From positions 1-64,000 of the forward strand of contig NZ_JADPUN010000260.1 in the NCBI RefSeq assembly GCF_015690345.1: DNA of 64,000 nucleotides. The letters are read 5' to 3'. Below are positions 41,780 to 50,858 of the stretch, piece after piece. This stretch comes from Plantactinospora alkalitolerans (GTDB lineage: Bacteria > Actinomycetota > Actinomycetes > Mycobacteriales > Micromonosporaceae). The translations under genes and the position numbers were made by a program. The first letter of the stretch is position 1. Each line of letters starts with the position of its first letter. Below the pieces are notes generated by a model. The model made no database searches and was not told the DNA's origin. It saw nothing but the letters and a program-made list of their open reading frames with translations.

Positions 41780-43759
41780 TCAGGTCAACACCAGGACGTT
41801 GTAGTAGTCGAGGCGGTCGACGGTCACCCGCAGCTGGCCGTTCCGGCACGAGGAGATCGGCACTTCCGACCCCGCGAAGTCGGGCGAGATCATCGCTATC
41901 CGTCGGGGGCAGGACGGCAGGGCGACCTCCACCGGAAAGCCGGTCTGCGGAACGGGCCCCCGGTCGTAGTTGTGGTTGACGAGGTGCACGGTCCGTGCTC
42001 CGCCGCCGCGCGGTACGAGCAGGCTCGCCGAGATGTTGCCGGCTCCGACGCGTACGGTCTGGGTCCCGTGGTCGTTGTCCCGGTAGAGCGATCGGTGGTC
42101 CTTGTAGAACTGGCTGTACGTCCGGAAGAAGCCCAGCATGCCGGACTGTTCCGCGGTCGGGCTGCCGAGCGTGTCCTTCAGGTGGAAGGCCGGGAAGATG
42201 CCGTTGGCGTACGCCTCGGCGCCGAAGATCCGCCAGTAGTCCTGCTTCTCGGCCAGCGGCAGGTTGAGGTAGTTGGTCATCATGTCGTTCGGCCAGTCGA
42301 TGAACACCGCCACCGGTACGTCGCCGGCGATCCGGCCGCTCTGCTCCTTGAGGTACCGGTAGTTCGCCTGCAACGACTTGGCGCCGTTGAGGTGGCCGTC
42401 GACCACCGGCACGTAGTCGGCGCCCCTGAAGTCGGGCGTCTGTTCGTCGGGGTTCCACGGGTACATCCCGACACTGTTGTAGTCCACGTACGGCAGGAGT
42501 CCGTTGGAGCTGACCAGTAGCCGACGGTCGGCCGTGCTCCTCGCGTAGGACCGCAGCTCGTCGACCATCTCCTTCCAGTAGCGCCGGAGGTAGCTGACGG
42601 TGAAGGACATGTCGTCGGCGTACATCCGGTTGGCGGTCACCCGCCCCCACTCGCCGGCCAGCGGGTTCTCCGAAGTGAGCGGGTCGAGGTTCCAGCCGTT
42701 GACCCGCAGGTATCTCCGGTAGTTGAAGTTGTGGGCGAGATCGTCGGCGGGAACGTCGCCCCGGACGAGGTTGTCGTCGGTCATGCCGAAGCGGGACTTC
42801 CAGTCGGCTGCCGTGAAGGCCGGGTACTTCGCCAGGAGGTACCGGTTGAAGTCGGCGACGGCGTAGTCGTCGAATCCCTCGTTGCCGTTGAAGCCGTACT
42901 TCTGTCCGCCGCTGAACCCGGCGTTCACCTCGTCGAGGTTGATCCCGTCGACGCCGCCGTCGATCTGGATCTTGGCCCAGTCGAGCAGGTACCGGCGGTA
43001 GTTCGGGTTGAACATGTTGCCCCGACGGGCCGGGTCGGGGAACCCGAACTCGTCGTGGGGTACCGGATTGTTGTCCGCGTCGCGCGTCGACATGTCGTCG
43101 AAGATCTCCGCGCTGGCGAAGTCGTGCGGGAAGATGACGCTGGCCGTCCCGCTGCCCATGAACGCGATGCCCTTGTCGTGATAGCGCCGGATCTGGTCGA
43201 ATTGGTAGTCGGCCGCCTCGTCACCGCTGGTGGACCATTTCCCGATGGCCCGGATCGTGACGTCGGGGACGAGTTCGTAAACCTGCGGATCTTCCTGGTT
43301 CACGTCGGACTGGCTGAAGCCGAAGACCGTGAAGTCCGCGGCCCGGGGCCGGCCGGCGGTCGCGGTCGTCCGGCCGCTGGCCGGCGAGACGTTCCCGGCC
43401 GCGTCGCGGGCCTTCACCGCGAAGGCGTAGGTCGTCCCCGACACCAGGTCGGGCACGGTCGCGGTCGTGCCGGTGACCGAGCGGACCACGGTCCTTCCCG
43501 AGTAGAGGTCGTACGCCACGACCCCCACGTCGTCGGTCGAGGGGCGCCAGGTGAGGGTGACACTGGTGCCGGTCACGCCGGTCGCCGCGAGCCCGGTCGG
43601 TGTGGTCGGCGGCCGGACGTCGCCGGGTCCGGCTGGGCCGGGCCGGTCGTCCCGGACCCCGGCGGTGTCCGCGGCGGCGAAGGCGGGCGGTGCGGGGAGG
43701 GTGAGGACCAGCACGACGGCGAGGGGGAACCAGGTCGGCACTCCGGATCGCTGTGGCAT
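41780..43759 (-). CDS. Secreted glycosidase-like protein with FN3 domain
   Basis: The protein is 659 aa from the ATG at 43759 behind GGAGGAAG. The signal peptide is about 1-28. A fibronectin type III domain follows (about 50-140, PTGLAATGVTGTSVTLTW). The rest resembles a TIM-barrel glycoside hydrolase of the putative-glycosidase kind: QIRRYHDKGIAFMGSG, DWAKIQIDGGVDGINLDEVNAGF with an Asp-Glu pair at a strand end, MYPWNPDE and VAVFIDWPNDMMTNY. The C-terminal beta domain ends YYNVLVLT. I could not assign a GH family. It is likely an extracellular carbohydrate-active enzyme. Confidence 0.7.
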   Translation of the reverse strand: MPQRSGVPTWFPLAVVLVLTLPAPPAFAAADTAGVRDDRPGPAGPGDVRPPTTPTGLAATGVTGTSVTLTWRPSTDDVGVVAYDLYSGRTVVRSVTGTTATVPDLVSGTTYAFAVKARDAAGNVSPASGRTTATAGRPRAADFTVFGFSQSDVNQEDPQVYELVPDVTIRAIGKWSTSGDEAADYQFDQIRRYHDKGIAFMGSGTASVIFPHDFASAEIFDDMSTRDADNNPVPHDEFGFPDPARRGNMFNPNYRRYLLDWAKIQIDGGVDGINLDEVNAGFSGGQKYGFNGNEGFDDYAVADFNRYLLAKYPAFTAADWKSRFGMTDDNLVRGDVPADDLAHNFNYRRYLRVNGWNLDPLTSENPLAGEWGRVTANRMYADDMSFTVSYLRRYWKEMVDELRSYARSTADRRLLVSSNGLLPYVDYNSVGMYPWNPDEQTPDFRGADYVPVVDGHLNGAKSLQANYRYLKEQSGRIAGDVPVAVFIDWPNDMMTNYLNLPLAEKQDYWRIFGAEAYANGIFPAFHLKDTLGSPTAEQSGMLGFFRTYSQFYKDHRSLYRDNDHGTQTVRVGAGNISASLLVPRGGGARTVHLVNHNYDRGPVPQTGFPVEVALPSCPRRIAMISPDFAGSEVPISSCRNGQLRVTVDRLDYYNVLVLT

Positions 43760-43828
43760 TGTCTTCCTCCGTGGGCCGGTGCGCGACGGTCTTCTGACGG
43801 CGGGCCAGTCGGAAGCATATGCCGGGGT

Positions 43829-43852
43829 CATCGATATATAAAGATGTCGATG
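43829..43852. promoter_or_regulatory. Inverted repeat upstream of glycosidase-like gene
   Basis: The arms CATCGATAT and ATGTCGATG match at eight of nine positions around ATAAAG. The site is 70 bp upstream of the ATG in an AT-richer patch, a candidate operator. Confidence 0.5.
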
Positions 43853-43931
43853 GGTGGGAATGGATCCGGGAGTGGGGACAGTGGCTCGCCGGCTCCGGCG
43901 TCCGGGTCATCGCCAGCTGAATGCCGGCGGG

Positions 43932-44255
43932 ATGGCCCGCCCCACCGCCTCGGCGCGGGCCCAGCGGGTGGGGGAGTTCTTCTACGTGGCCAACGCCGGT
44001 AGCTCCACCATCAGCGCCTACCGGGTCGGCGACGACGGACACCTCGTCCTGGTCGCCGCCGTCGCGGCCAGCACCGGGGGTGGTTCCATCGACATGACCG
44101 AGGGTGGTGGATTCCTCTACGTGCAGAACGCCGCCGCCGGCAACGTGCAGGGCTACGCCGTGCACGAAGACGGGTCCCTGACCCTCGTCAGCACCGTCGA
44201 CGGACTGCCCGAGTTCGAGAACGGGATCGGCATGGAAGGCATCGCCGCCTCCTGA
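43932..44255 (+). pseudogene. C-terminal remnant of lactonase/beta-propeller protein
   Basis: About 108 codons show YVANAGSSTISAYRVGDDGHLVLV, then GFLYVQNAAAGNVQGYAVHEDGSLTLV, the last two blades of a 7-bladed 3-carboxymuconate-cyclase-like (lactonase family) propeller. It ends GMEGIAAS, as the full-length relatives do. The normal length is about 350-400 residues. The upstream 5' part is missing and replaced by the promoter area of the glycosidase-like gene. There is no signal peptide and no clear start. Confidence 0.7.
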
Positions 44256-44280
44256 GCCGGACGGGGCGCCGGCATCCCGG

Positions 44281-44997
44281 TCAACGGCCCGCTCCGGCGG
44301 GGCAGTTGTTGCTCTTCCGCTTGACCGTGTATTCCTCGTCGTCGTGGGTGATGCCGGACGGTGAACCGTCGAAGTGGGTTTCGACCTTCTGCCAGCCCTG
44401 GCGCTGCTCGTAGTGCAGGTGCGGGGCGCCGGAGTTGCCGGTGCTGCCGACCCGGCCGATCTGGTCGCCCTGGTCCACTCGCTGGCCGACCCGGACCAGC
44501 GGTGGTTCGAGCATGTGGAGGTACTGCGTCTCCCAGGTACCGCCATGATCGATCTTCACCCAGTACCCACCGCCACGACCGCGCGCGCCGTCCGGGTTGT
44601 CCGGATTACGGCCACCCAGCGATCCGTTGATCCCGGCCACGGTGACAGTGCCGGCGTACGACGCGAGCACCGGCCGCCCCCACGCCTCGCCCCTGGTCGG
44701 GAACAGGTCGACGTCGTAGTCGTCGTGGCCGGGATAGGTACCGAGCTGCCAGGTCTCGCCGCAGGCGACGGGAAGCTGGAAGAGCGGACGGGGGCCCGGT
44801 CCCCGCAGCAGCGGCACGACGACCACGGCGACCACCGTGATGACGACGACCGCCGCGACCGCGGCCAGCACGACGAGGGTGCGGCTGGTGCGGCTCGAGA
44901 GGCGGCGGTGGGTGCGTCTGGTCGGCTGGCCGGTCGTCACCGTCCCGAGCATGTCAGACACCGGCAAGAGCGGGACCTCGGGTGCCGGCTGACCCAC
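44281..44997 (-). CDS. Membrane-anchored M23 (LytM) peptidase
   Basis: The protein is 238 aa from the GTG at 44997; a GTG or ATG about 13-15 codons later is equally possible. A single transmembrane anchor lies at about 41-64. The extracellular LytM domain has HxxxD (H91, D95), H161 and HLH (H193, H195), the zinc and catalytic residues of active M23 endopeptidases. It should cut peptidoglycan cross-links. The Gly/Asn-rich insert at about 125-144 is unusual. It lies beside two other wall-hydrolase genes. Confidence 0.85.
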   Translation of the reverse strand: MGQPAPEVPLLPVSDMLGTVTTGQPTRRTHRRLSSRTSRTLVVLAAVAAVVVITVVAVVVVPLLRGPGPRPLFQLPVACGETWQLGTYPGHDDYDVDLFPTRGEAWGRPVLASYAGTVTVAGINGSLGGRNPDNPDGARGRGGGYWVKIDHGGTWETQYLHMLEPPLVRVGQRVDQGDQIGRVGSTGNSGAPHLHYEQRQGWQKVETHFDGSPSGITHDDEEYTVKRKSNNCPAGAGR

Positions 44998-45013
44998 CTG
45001 GGGCCAGCCGGCA

Positions 45014-45742
45014 GCCGGTGCGGAAATGTGTGGTCAGATGCCGTAGATGAATTGTTCGTCGACGCCGCCGGCGCTGTTGGCGTTGCGTAGGTAGACGGTG
45101 TTGTTGCCTGGTCGGCGGACGCCGGGGGTGTCGATGTCGTCCTTGTTCCAGTCGCCTGGTACGGGGATGTCGCCGGATGGGCCGTGGCCGTAGATGAACT
45201 GGTAGTCGAGGCTGGTGGTGCCGTCGGTGAGGTACCAGGTGGAGTTGCCGGGGCGGAAGACGCCGACGGTGTCGATGTAGTCCTTGTTCCAGTCGCCGGC
45301 GACGGGGATGTCGCCGGATGGGCCGTGGCCGAAGATGAACTGGTGGTCGAGGCTGGTGGTGCCGTCGGTGAGGTAGAAGGTGGAGTTGCCGGGGCGGAAG
45401 ACGCCGACGGTGTCGATGTTGTCCTTGTTCCAGTCGCCGGCGACGGGGATGTCGCCGGATGGGCCGTGGCCGAAGATGAACTGGTGGTCGAGGCTGGTGG
45501 TGCCGTCGGTGAGGTAGAAGGTGGATTCGCTGGGGCGGAAGACGCCGACGGTGTCGATGTTGTCCTTGTTCCAGTCGCCGACGACGGGGATGTCGCCGGA
45601 TGGGCCGTGGCCGAACTTGAAGATGATGGTGGCGTCTCCGCTGTTGGTGTTGCGGAGGTACCAGGTGGAGGTGCTGGGGCGGAAGACGCCGATGGTGTCG
45701 ATGCCGTCCTTGTTCCAGTCACCGGAGACCGGGATGTCCTCC
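45014..45742. repeat. 729-bp direct repeat, copy 1 (FG-GAP-like module)
   Basis: The segment appears again in the same orientation at 50130-50858, offset 5116, with no difference that I can see. It encodes five repeats and the stop codon, plus 20 bp beyond the stop. Confidence 0.92.
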
Positions 45743-46434
45743 GATGACACGTCCTCGGCAATCTTGTCGTAGCGGACCGGGGTGTAGAGGCCGGCGTAGC
45801 TGGACGTCCAGGTGCGCTCGATGGTGCCGCTGCTGCCCGTCTGCTCGATGACCACCGGTGTGGTACGTGCGGAGTTACCCCACTTCACGAACAGGGCGAC
45901 GTGGTTCTCGCTGGTATTGCCGGTGTGCCGGAGCAGGGCGTCACCCGGCTGAAGATCGCTGCGTGCGATCGGGTGTGACCGGGTGTCGAGGTTCCCGGTC
46001 CAGAAGCCGTTCCCGATGCCGCCGAGACCCCACGCCATGGCGACGAAGCCCGAACAGTCGGTGCGATAGTCACCGTACCTGTTCTCGTAGCACCGACTCT
46101 GGCTGTACGGGACGCCACCCACGCTGAGCCAGCTACGCGCCCGGGTGATCGCCTCAGCCCGGCGCATGGTCTTGTCGGACCCGTTGTCGGCACATGGCAG
46201 GGGTGTGGTGCTCACCGCGGCGGATGTTCCCACCTTCGGCGTAAGGCCCGGGTACTCGGGCAGCGGCGGGTCCCCGGGCACGCTCGCGGCGGCCGGCCCG
46301 GCCGCGTCGACCGCTGAGGTGTCGGGCGTCGCTGACGCCGTCGCCGGCGTCAGCGCCATGGCCGCGGCCAGCACGGCGATCGGTACCAGTGACCGACGTG
46401 CCAGCCAACCGCTCCGTTGAGCGTAAGAGTGCAT
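45034..46434 (-). CDS. Secreted NlpC/P60-like wall hydrolase with FG-GAP-type repeats
   Basis: The protein is 466 aa. The signal peptide is about 1-36 (cleavage near SATP). The catalytic domain at about 85-225 has the nucleophile C127 in TDCSGF and H178 in ENHVALF, as in NlpC/P60-type amidases and endopeptidases. Residues 232-466 are five tandem repeats of about 46 residues with GDWNKDxIDTVGVFRP and QFIFGHGPSGD, a beta-propeller-like module with DxDxDG-style calcium loops. The repeat half is identical to that of the lysozyme-like protein 5 kb to the right, while the catalytic halves are unrelated. It is divergent from the AfsR-like gene. Confidence 0.85.
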   Translation of the reverse strand: MHSYAQRSGWLARRSLVPIAVLAAAMALTPATASATPDTSAVDAAGPAAASVPGDPPLPEYPGLTPKVGTSAAVSTTPLPCADNGSDKTMRRAEAITRARSWLSVGGVPYSQSRCYENRYGDYRTDCSGFVAMAWGLGGIGNGFWTGNLDTRSHPIARSDLQPGDALLRHTGNTSENHVALFVKWGNSARTTPVVIEQTGSSGTIERTWTSSYAGLYTPVRYDKIAEDVSSEDIPVSGDWNKDGIDTIGVFRPSTSTWYLRNTNSGDATIIFKFGHGPSGDIPVVGDWNKDNIDTVGVFRPSESTFYLTDGTTSLDHQFIFGHGPSGDIPVAGDWNKDNIDTVGVFRPGNSTFYLTDGTTSLDHQFIFGHGPSGDIPVAGDWNKDYIDTVGVFRPGNSTWYLTDGTTSLDYQFIYGHGPSGDIPVPGDWNKDDIDTPGVRRPGNNTVYLRNANSAGGVDEQFIYGI

Positions 46435-46666
46435 ATACGTGTCCTCCCGTGTGACGGCGGGCTGTGGCCTCGCCTACCGGAAGTGTGGGAACCATCCCTG
46501 GCGTACGGCTGGAGGGACAACTCCGGTACCGGATCTCGTACCACGATCCGTCTTGACAGGCACCTCAGCCGCCGGTCATCCCGAATATCATCAACGATCG
46601 TCCATTGGAGAACCAGCAGGCCGGCCCCAGGCCGGCCGTCTTCGGCACGGGGGATTCGAGTCGGCT

Positions 46667-49600
46667 ATGAACGATCGAGAACATGTGGGCCTTGGTGAAC
46701 TTCTGCGGAGCGTTCGGGTGAGCCGGGGCCTGACCCAGGCTGATCTCGCGGATCAGGCTGGGGTCAGCGTCGGTGTGGTCCGCGACCTCGAGCAGGGACG
46801 CAGCGGGCGGCCACGCGCACGTTCACTACAGGCACTCGCGGATGTTCTGAACCTTCGGCAGGATGACCGCAAGCGCATGAAGCAGCTGGCGCGGCCGCCG
46901 CGGCGGGAGCGCGTCGACGCGGCGGGGCCGGCACAGATCTCGATTCTGGGGCCGCTGCTGGTCACTCGGGCAGGTCAGCCCGTCAACCTCAACGCCGGAC
47001 GGCACCGCATCGTGTTGGCGCGCCTCGCGCTGACTCCGGGCCGACCCGTCAGCCGGGACGAGCTGATCCATCTGCTCTGGGAGGACTGCCCGCCGCCGTC
47101 GGCCGCCAATGTGGTGCAGACACACGTGAGCCGGCTCCGTCGGCTGTTGGAACCGAAGCTGCAGCAGAACCGGCCGCCGATTGTGACGCTGGTGTCGGGC
47201 GGCTATCAGCTCCAGGTCGACGGCGATCAACTCGATCTGTTCGGGTACCGGTCCCGCCTGGCCGAGGCGGGTTCGTCGACCCTTCCACCGCAGCGCGCCT
47301 TCGATCTGCTCCTCGACGCGTTGAACATGTGGCGCAGCGATGACGCCGCTGAGGACGTGCCGGAACTCTGCGGTGATCCACTGATCACGGCGCTCGCCGA
47401 GGAGCGCGTGGAGATCGCCGTCCGGCTGGCGCGCCTCGGGGAGGTGGTGCACCAGCTACGACAGGTCCTTCCGCTCCTGCGGCGGTTGGCGGGGCGGCAC
47501 CTGTGGCATGAGTCGCTGCACGCGCGCTTGGTGGTCGCGCTCGCCGCAGCGGGGCAGCAGGCTGCCGCGATCGCGGCCTTCGACAGCATCCGTCAACGGC
47601 TCGCCGAGGAGCTGGGTATCGACCCCGGTGCCGAGTTGATCGAGGCCCGGCAGGCCGTCCTCAACGGGCAGGTCGATCGACGTGGCGGCACAGGGGTGGG
47701 CAGCACCGGCGACGTCACGCCGCGGCAGGCACCGGCGCCACCATCGGACTTCTGCGGCCGTGTCAACGAACTGCATCGGCTGGAGCGGGCGCTGCGCTAC
47801 CCGCGTGCCGGTGCGACAGCCGTCTGCGTGGTCTCCGGCATGGCCGGTGTCGGCAAGACCAGCCTCGCGCTCAAGGCGGCCTGGGGGGTGCGCCGGGACT
47901 TTCCGGACGGCCAGCTCTACATCGACCTGAGGGGCAACGATGACCGGCCGGTCACCGTCGCCTACGCGCTCGCCCGACTGTTGAGAGCCCTCGGTGTCGA
48001 GGTCCGCGCCATCCCCGCCGACGAGGACGAGGCCGCCGGACTCTACCGCAGCGTGCTCTCCAACCGGCGGATCCTGATCGTGCTCGACAACGCGTACAAC
48101 GCCGCCCAGATCCGCCTGCTCCTGCCGGGTCCTGGCCGCAGCGCAGTCCTGGTCACCAGCCGCAACCAGTGCGAGGAGCTGGACGACGCGATCACGACGC
48201 TCCTGCCGGTGTTCGAGCCGGACGAGGCGTTGGAGCTGCTCGAAGTCAAGCTGGGGGCAGCCCGGGTGCACGCGGAGCGGAAGGAGGCCGAGGCTCTCGT
48301 CGACGCGTGTGGCCGGTTGCCGATCGCGGTGCGGCTCATGGCCGGCCGGCTGACCGGCCGCGGAGGAGGCATGATTGCCGACGTCCTGCGGCGGCTCACC
48401 GACGAGCGGTCCCGGCTCGAACAGCTGAGCCTTGGCGACAGCACCATAACGAGCAGCTTCGCGATCAGCTGCCGCGACCTGCCGCCGCTGGCGGCCGAGG
48501 TCTTTCGGACCGCCGCGCTGATCCCGGGAGGAAGCTTCTCGGTCGCCGCGGTCGCCGCGCTGCTCGGCAGCGATCAGCGGCTGGTCCGCCCGGCGCTGGA
48601 CCACCTCGCCGCGGAGAACATGCTCCAGCCCGGGAAAGTGGACCACTACCGTTACCACGACCTGCTGCGTCTCTATGCGGTTCGAGCTGGTGAACTCCAG
48701 CAGACACCCCATGACCGCATCGCGGCGTTGGGTCGACTCTACGCGTGGTACCTGGCTTGGACAGCGTCCGCGATGACCCTGGTCTACGCCGACATGGTGC
48801 GGCTGCCGATCGACGTCGACCTGACCGAGGCCCAGTTCCCGGATCTCGACGCCGCGATGGCCTGGCTGAACGCGGAGGCCGGAAACCTCGTTGCCGCGAT
48901 CGAGGCGGCCCCGGTCGACGGGCACCGCGCGCGATCCTGGCAGTTGGCGGACCAGCTCCGCGGCTACTTCTTCACCTCGGGAGACGTGGTCGCCTGGCTC
49001 GCGAGCGGGTCGGCAGGGCTGGCCGCCGCGGAGGCTGCCGGCGACGTCCGCGCCGAGGCAGCCATGCATCAGACCATCGGCCAGGCGCACTGGGCGGCGG
49101 GAAAGCATCACCTCGCGGCCCATGCCTACCGCCGGGGCATCGCGGCCGCGCAGAACAGCGGCTGGCTCGTCGGCGAGGCATATCTGTCACACAACCTCGG
49201 TCTCGTGCAGGCCGAGCTGGGCCATCTCGACGAAGCACAGGAACTCTACCGGCGGGCGCTCGACCTCGGGACGGGCCCCGAATTCGACCACATCCGGGCG
49301 GTGACGTTGAACGACCTGGCCACGATGTGCCACGAGCGGGGACAGCTCTCCGAGGCAGTGGGTCATCTGCAGGCGGCGCAGCGATTGAACGAGAAGTCGG
49401 CGCGCCACCCCTCGGCCATCGCGAACCGACACAACATGGCAATGATCCTCCGACAACTGGAGGACTTCGAGACCGCCCGCGCCCACTTCGACGCCGCCCT
49501 CGAGCACCATCGTCGTACCGGGTCCACCTTGCGTGAGCTGTCCGTACTCGATGAGCTGAGCCAGCTCGACCGCCAGCGCAACGAGTGGGTGTCCGCGGTG

Positions 49601-50071
49601 AACAACGCGACCGAGGCGCTGCGGCTCGCCCGGCAACAACGCAACCTGCGCGCCGAGGCGGCCATCCTCAACACGCTGGGGTACGCGCTGCTGGGAAGCC
49701 GTGCCGTCATCGACGCCCGCGCGCGGTTCACCGAGAGCCTGTCGATCAGCCGGGACAACGGCTTCCAGTACTTCGAGTGCCAGGCGGGTATCGGTCTCGC
49801 CGAGGCCATACTGTCGGGCGGCGTCGCCGGGGATGCCTACCGTACGGCGATGGACGCGCTCCAGATCGCCACCCGCAACACGTATCGGGCCCTGCACGTT
49901 GACGCTCTCATCGTGCAGGCCAAGGCGGCGATCTGGCTGGGCGAGACGGATACGGCCGCACAGCACTGCCGGGCCGTCCGTGACCTGCTGCGGACGACGC
50001 ATCTACCTGACCGGATGCGCGAGTGCGATGCCCTCGAGGTGCGGATCGGGCAACTGGTCATGGTCCCGTGA
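46667..50071 (+). CDS. AfsR/SARP-type regulator with XRE HTH, NB-ARC and TPR domains
   Basis: The protein is 1134 aa from the ATG at 46667. The order is an XRE helix-turn-helix (about 8-65, GLTQADLADQAGVSVGVVRDLEQG), an OmpR-type winged helix (about 88-185, VSRDELIHLLWED), a bacterial transcriptional activator domain (to about 330) and an NB-ARC ATPase. The ATPase has Walker A GMAGVGKT at 391-398 and the Walker B-type RRILIVLDNAYNA. TPR repeats fill about 800-1120. AfsR-type proteins are activated through the NB-ARC/TPR part and turn on secondary metabolism or development. No biosynthetic cluster is adjacent. Its closest neighbours are two wall hydrolases that share an identical repeat module, so they are candidate targets. 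Confidence 0.9.
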   Translation: MNDREHVGLGELLRSVRVSRGLTQADLADQAGVSVGVVRDLEQGRSGRPRARSLQALADVLNLRQDDRKRMKQLARPPRRERVDAAGPAQISILGPLLVTRAGQPVNLNAGRHRIVLARLALTPGRPVSRDELIHLLWEDCPPPSAANVVQTHVSRLRRLLEPKLQQNRPPIVTLVSGGYQLQVDGDQLDLFGYRSRLAEAGSSTLPPQRAFDLLLDALNMWRSDDAAEDVPELCGDPLITALAEERVEIAVRLARLGEVVHQLRQVLPLLRRLAGRHLWHESLHARLVVALAAAGQQAAAIAAFDSIRQRLAEELGIDPGAELIEARQAVLNGQVDRRGGTGVGSTGDVTPRQAPAPPSDFCGRVNELHRLERALRYPRAGATAVCVVSGMAGVGKTSLALKAAWGVRRDFPDGQLYIDLRGNDDRPVTVAYALARLLRALGVEVRAIPADEDEAAGLYRSVLSNRRILIVLDNAYNAAQIRLLLPGPGRSAVLVTSRNQCEELDDAITTLLPVFEPDEALELLEVKLGAARVHAERKEAEALVDACGRLPIAVRLMAGRLTGRGGGMIADVLRRLTDERSRLEQLSLGDSTITSSFAISCRDLPPLAAEVFRTAALIPGGSFSVAAVAALLGSDQRLVRPALDHLAAENMLQPGKVDHYRYHDLLRLYAVRAGELQQTPHDRIAALGRLYAWYLAWTASAMTLVYADMVRLPIDVDLTEAQFPDLDAAMAWLNAEAGNLVAAIEAAPVDGHRARSWQLADQLRGYFFTSGDVVAWLASGSAGLAAAEAAGDVRAEAAMHQTIGQAHWAAGKHHLAAHAYRRGIAAAQNSGWLVGEAYLSHNLGLVQAELGHLDEAQELYRRALDLGTGPEFDHIRAVTLNDLATMCHERGQLSEAVGHLQAAQRLNEKSARHPSAIANRHNMAMILRQLEDFETARAHFDAALEHHRRTGSTLRELSVLDELSQLDRQRNEWVSAVNNATEALRLARQQRNLRAEAAILNTLGYALLGSRAVIDARARFTESLSISRDNGFQYFECQAGIGLAEAILSGGVAGDAYRTAMDALQIATRNTYRALHVDALIVQAKAAIWLGETDTAAQHCRAVRDLLRTTHLPDRMRECDALEVRIGQLVMVP

Positions 50072-50072
50072 G

Positions 50073-50098
50073 GCCGTCCGGGTATGGGCCCGGACGGC
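50073..50098 (+). terminator. Terminator of AfsR-like gene
   Basis: GCCGTCCGGG and CCCGGACGGC form a perfect 10-bp stem with a six-base loop, 2 bp after the stop. Confidence 0.8.
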
Positions 50099-50129
50099 GG
50101 CGGGACCCGGAACGTTCCCAGGCCCCGCC

Positions 50130-50858
50130 GCCGGTGCGGAAATGTGTGGTCAGATGCCGTAGATGAATTGTTCGTCGACGCCGCCGGCGCTGTTGGCGTT
50201 GCGTAGGTAGACGGTGTTGTTGCCTGGTCGGCGGACGCCGGGGGTGTCGATGTCGTCCTTGTTCCAGTCGCCTGGTACGGGGATGTCGCCGGATGGGCCG
50301 TGGCCGTAGATGAACTGGTAGTCGAGGCTGGTGGTGCCGTCGGTGAGGTACCAGGTGGAGTTGCCGGGGCGGAAGACGCCGACGGTGTCGATGTAGTCCT
50401 TGTTCCAGTCGCCGGCGACGGGGATGTCGCCGGATGGGCCGTGGCCGAAGATGAACTGGTGGTCGAGGCTGGTGGTGCCGTCGGTGAGGTAGAAGGTGGA
50501 GTTGCCGGGGCGGAAGACGCCGACGGTGTCGATGTTGTCCTTGTTCCAGTCGCCGGCGACGGGGATGTCGCCGGATGGGCCGTGGCCGAAGATGAACTGG
50601 TGGTCGAGGCTGGTGGTGCCGTCGGTGAGGTAGAAGGTGGATTCGCTGGGGCGGAAGACGCCGACGGTGTCGATGTTGTCCTTGTTCCAGTCGCCGACGA
50701 CGGGGATGTCGCCGGATGGGCCGTGGCCGAACTTGAAGATGATGGTGGCGTCTCCGCTGTTGGTGTTGCGGAGGTACCAGGTGGAGGTGCTGGGGCGGAA
50801 GACGCCGATGGTGTCGATGCCGTCCTTGTTCCAGTCACCGGAGACCGGGATGTCCTCC
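50130..50858. repeat. 729-bp direct repeat, copy 2 (FG-GAP-like module)
   Basis: This is the same sequence as 45014-45742. It forms the 3' half of the lysozyme-like gene and 20 bp past its stop. Confidence 0.92.

Noticed and set aside
46553-46558. TTGACA as -35 box of the AfsR-like gene
   Set aside because: No matching -10 hexamer is found at 16-19 bp, so I did not list a promoter.
45034-50858. The 729-bp repeats as a mobile element or integron-like cassette
   Set aside because: There are no terminal inverted repeats, target duplications or transposase. The edges coincide with a protein domain and stop codon.
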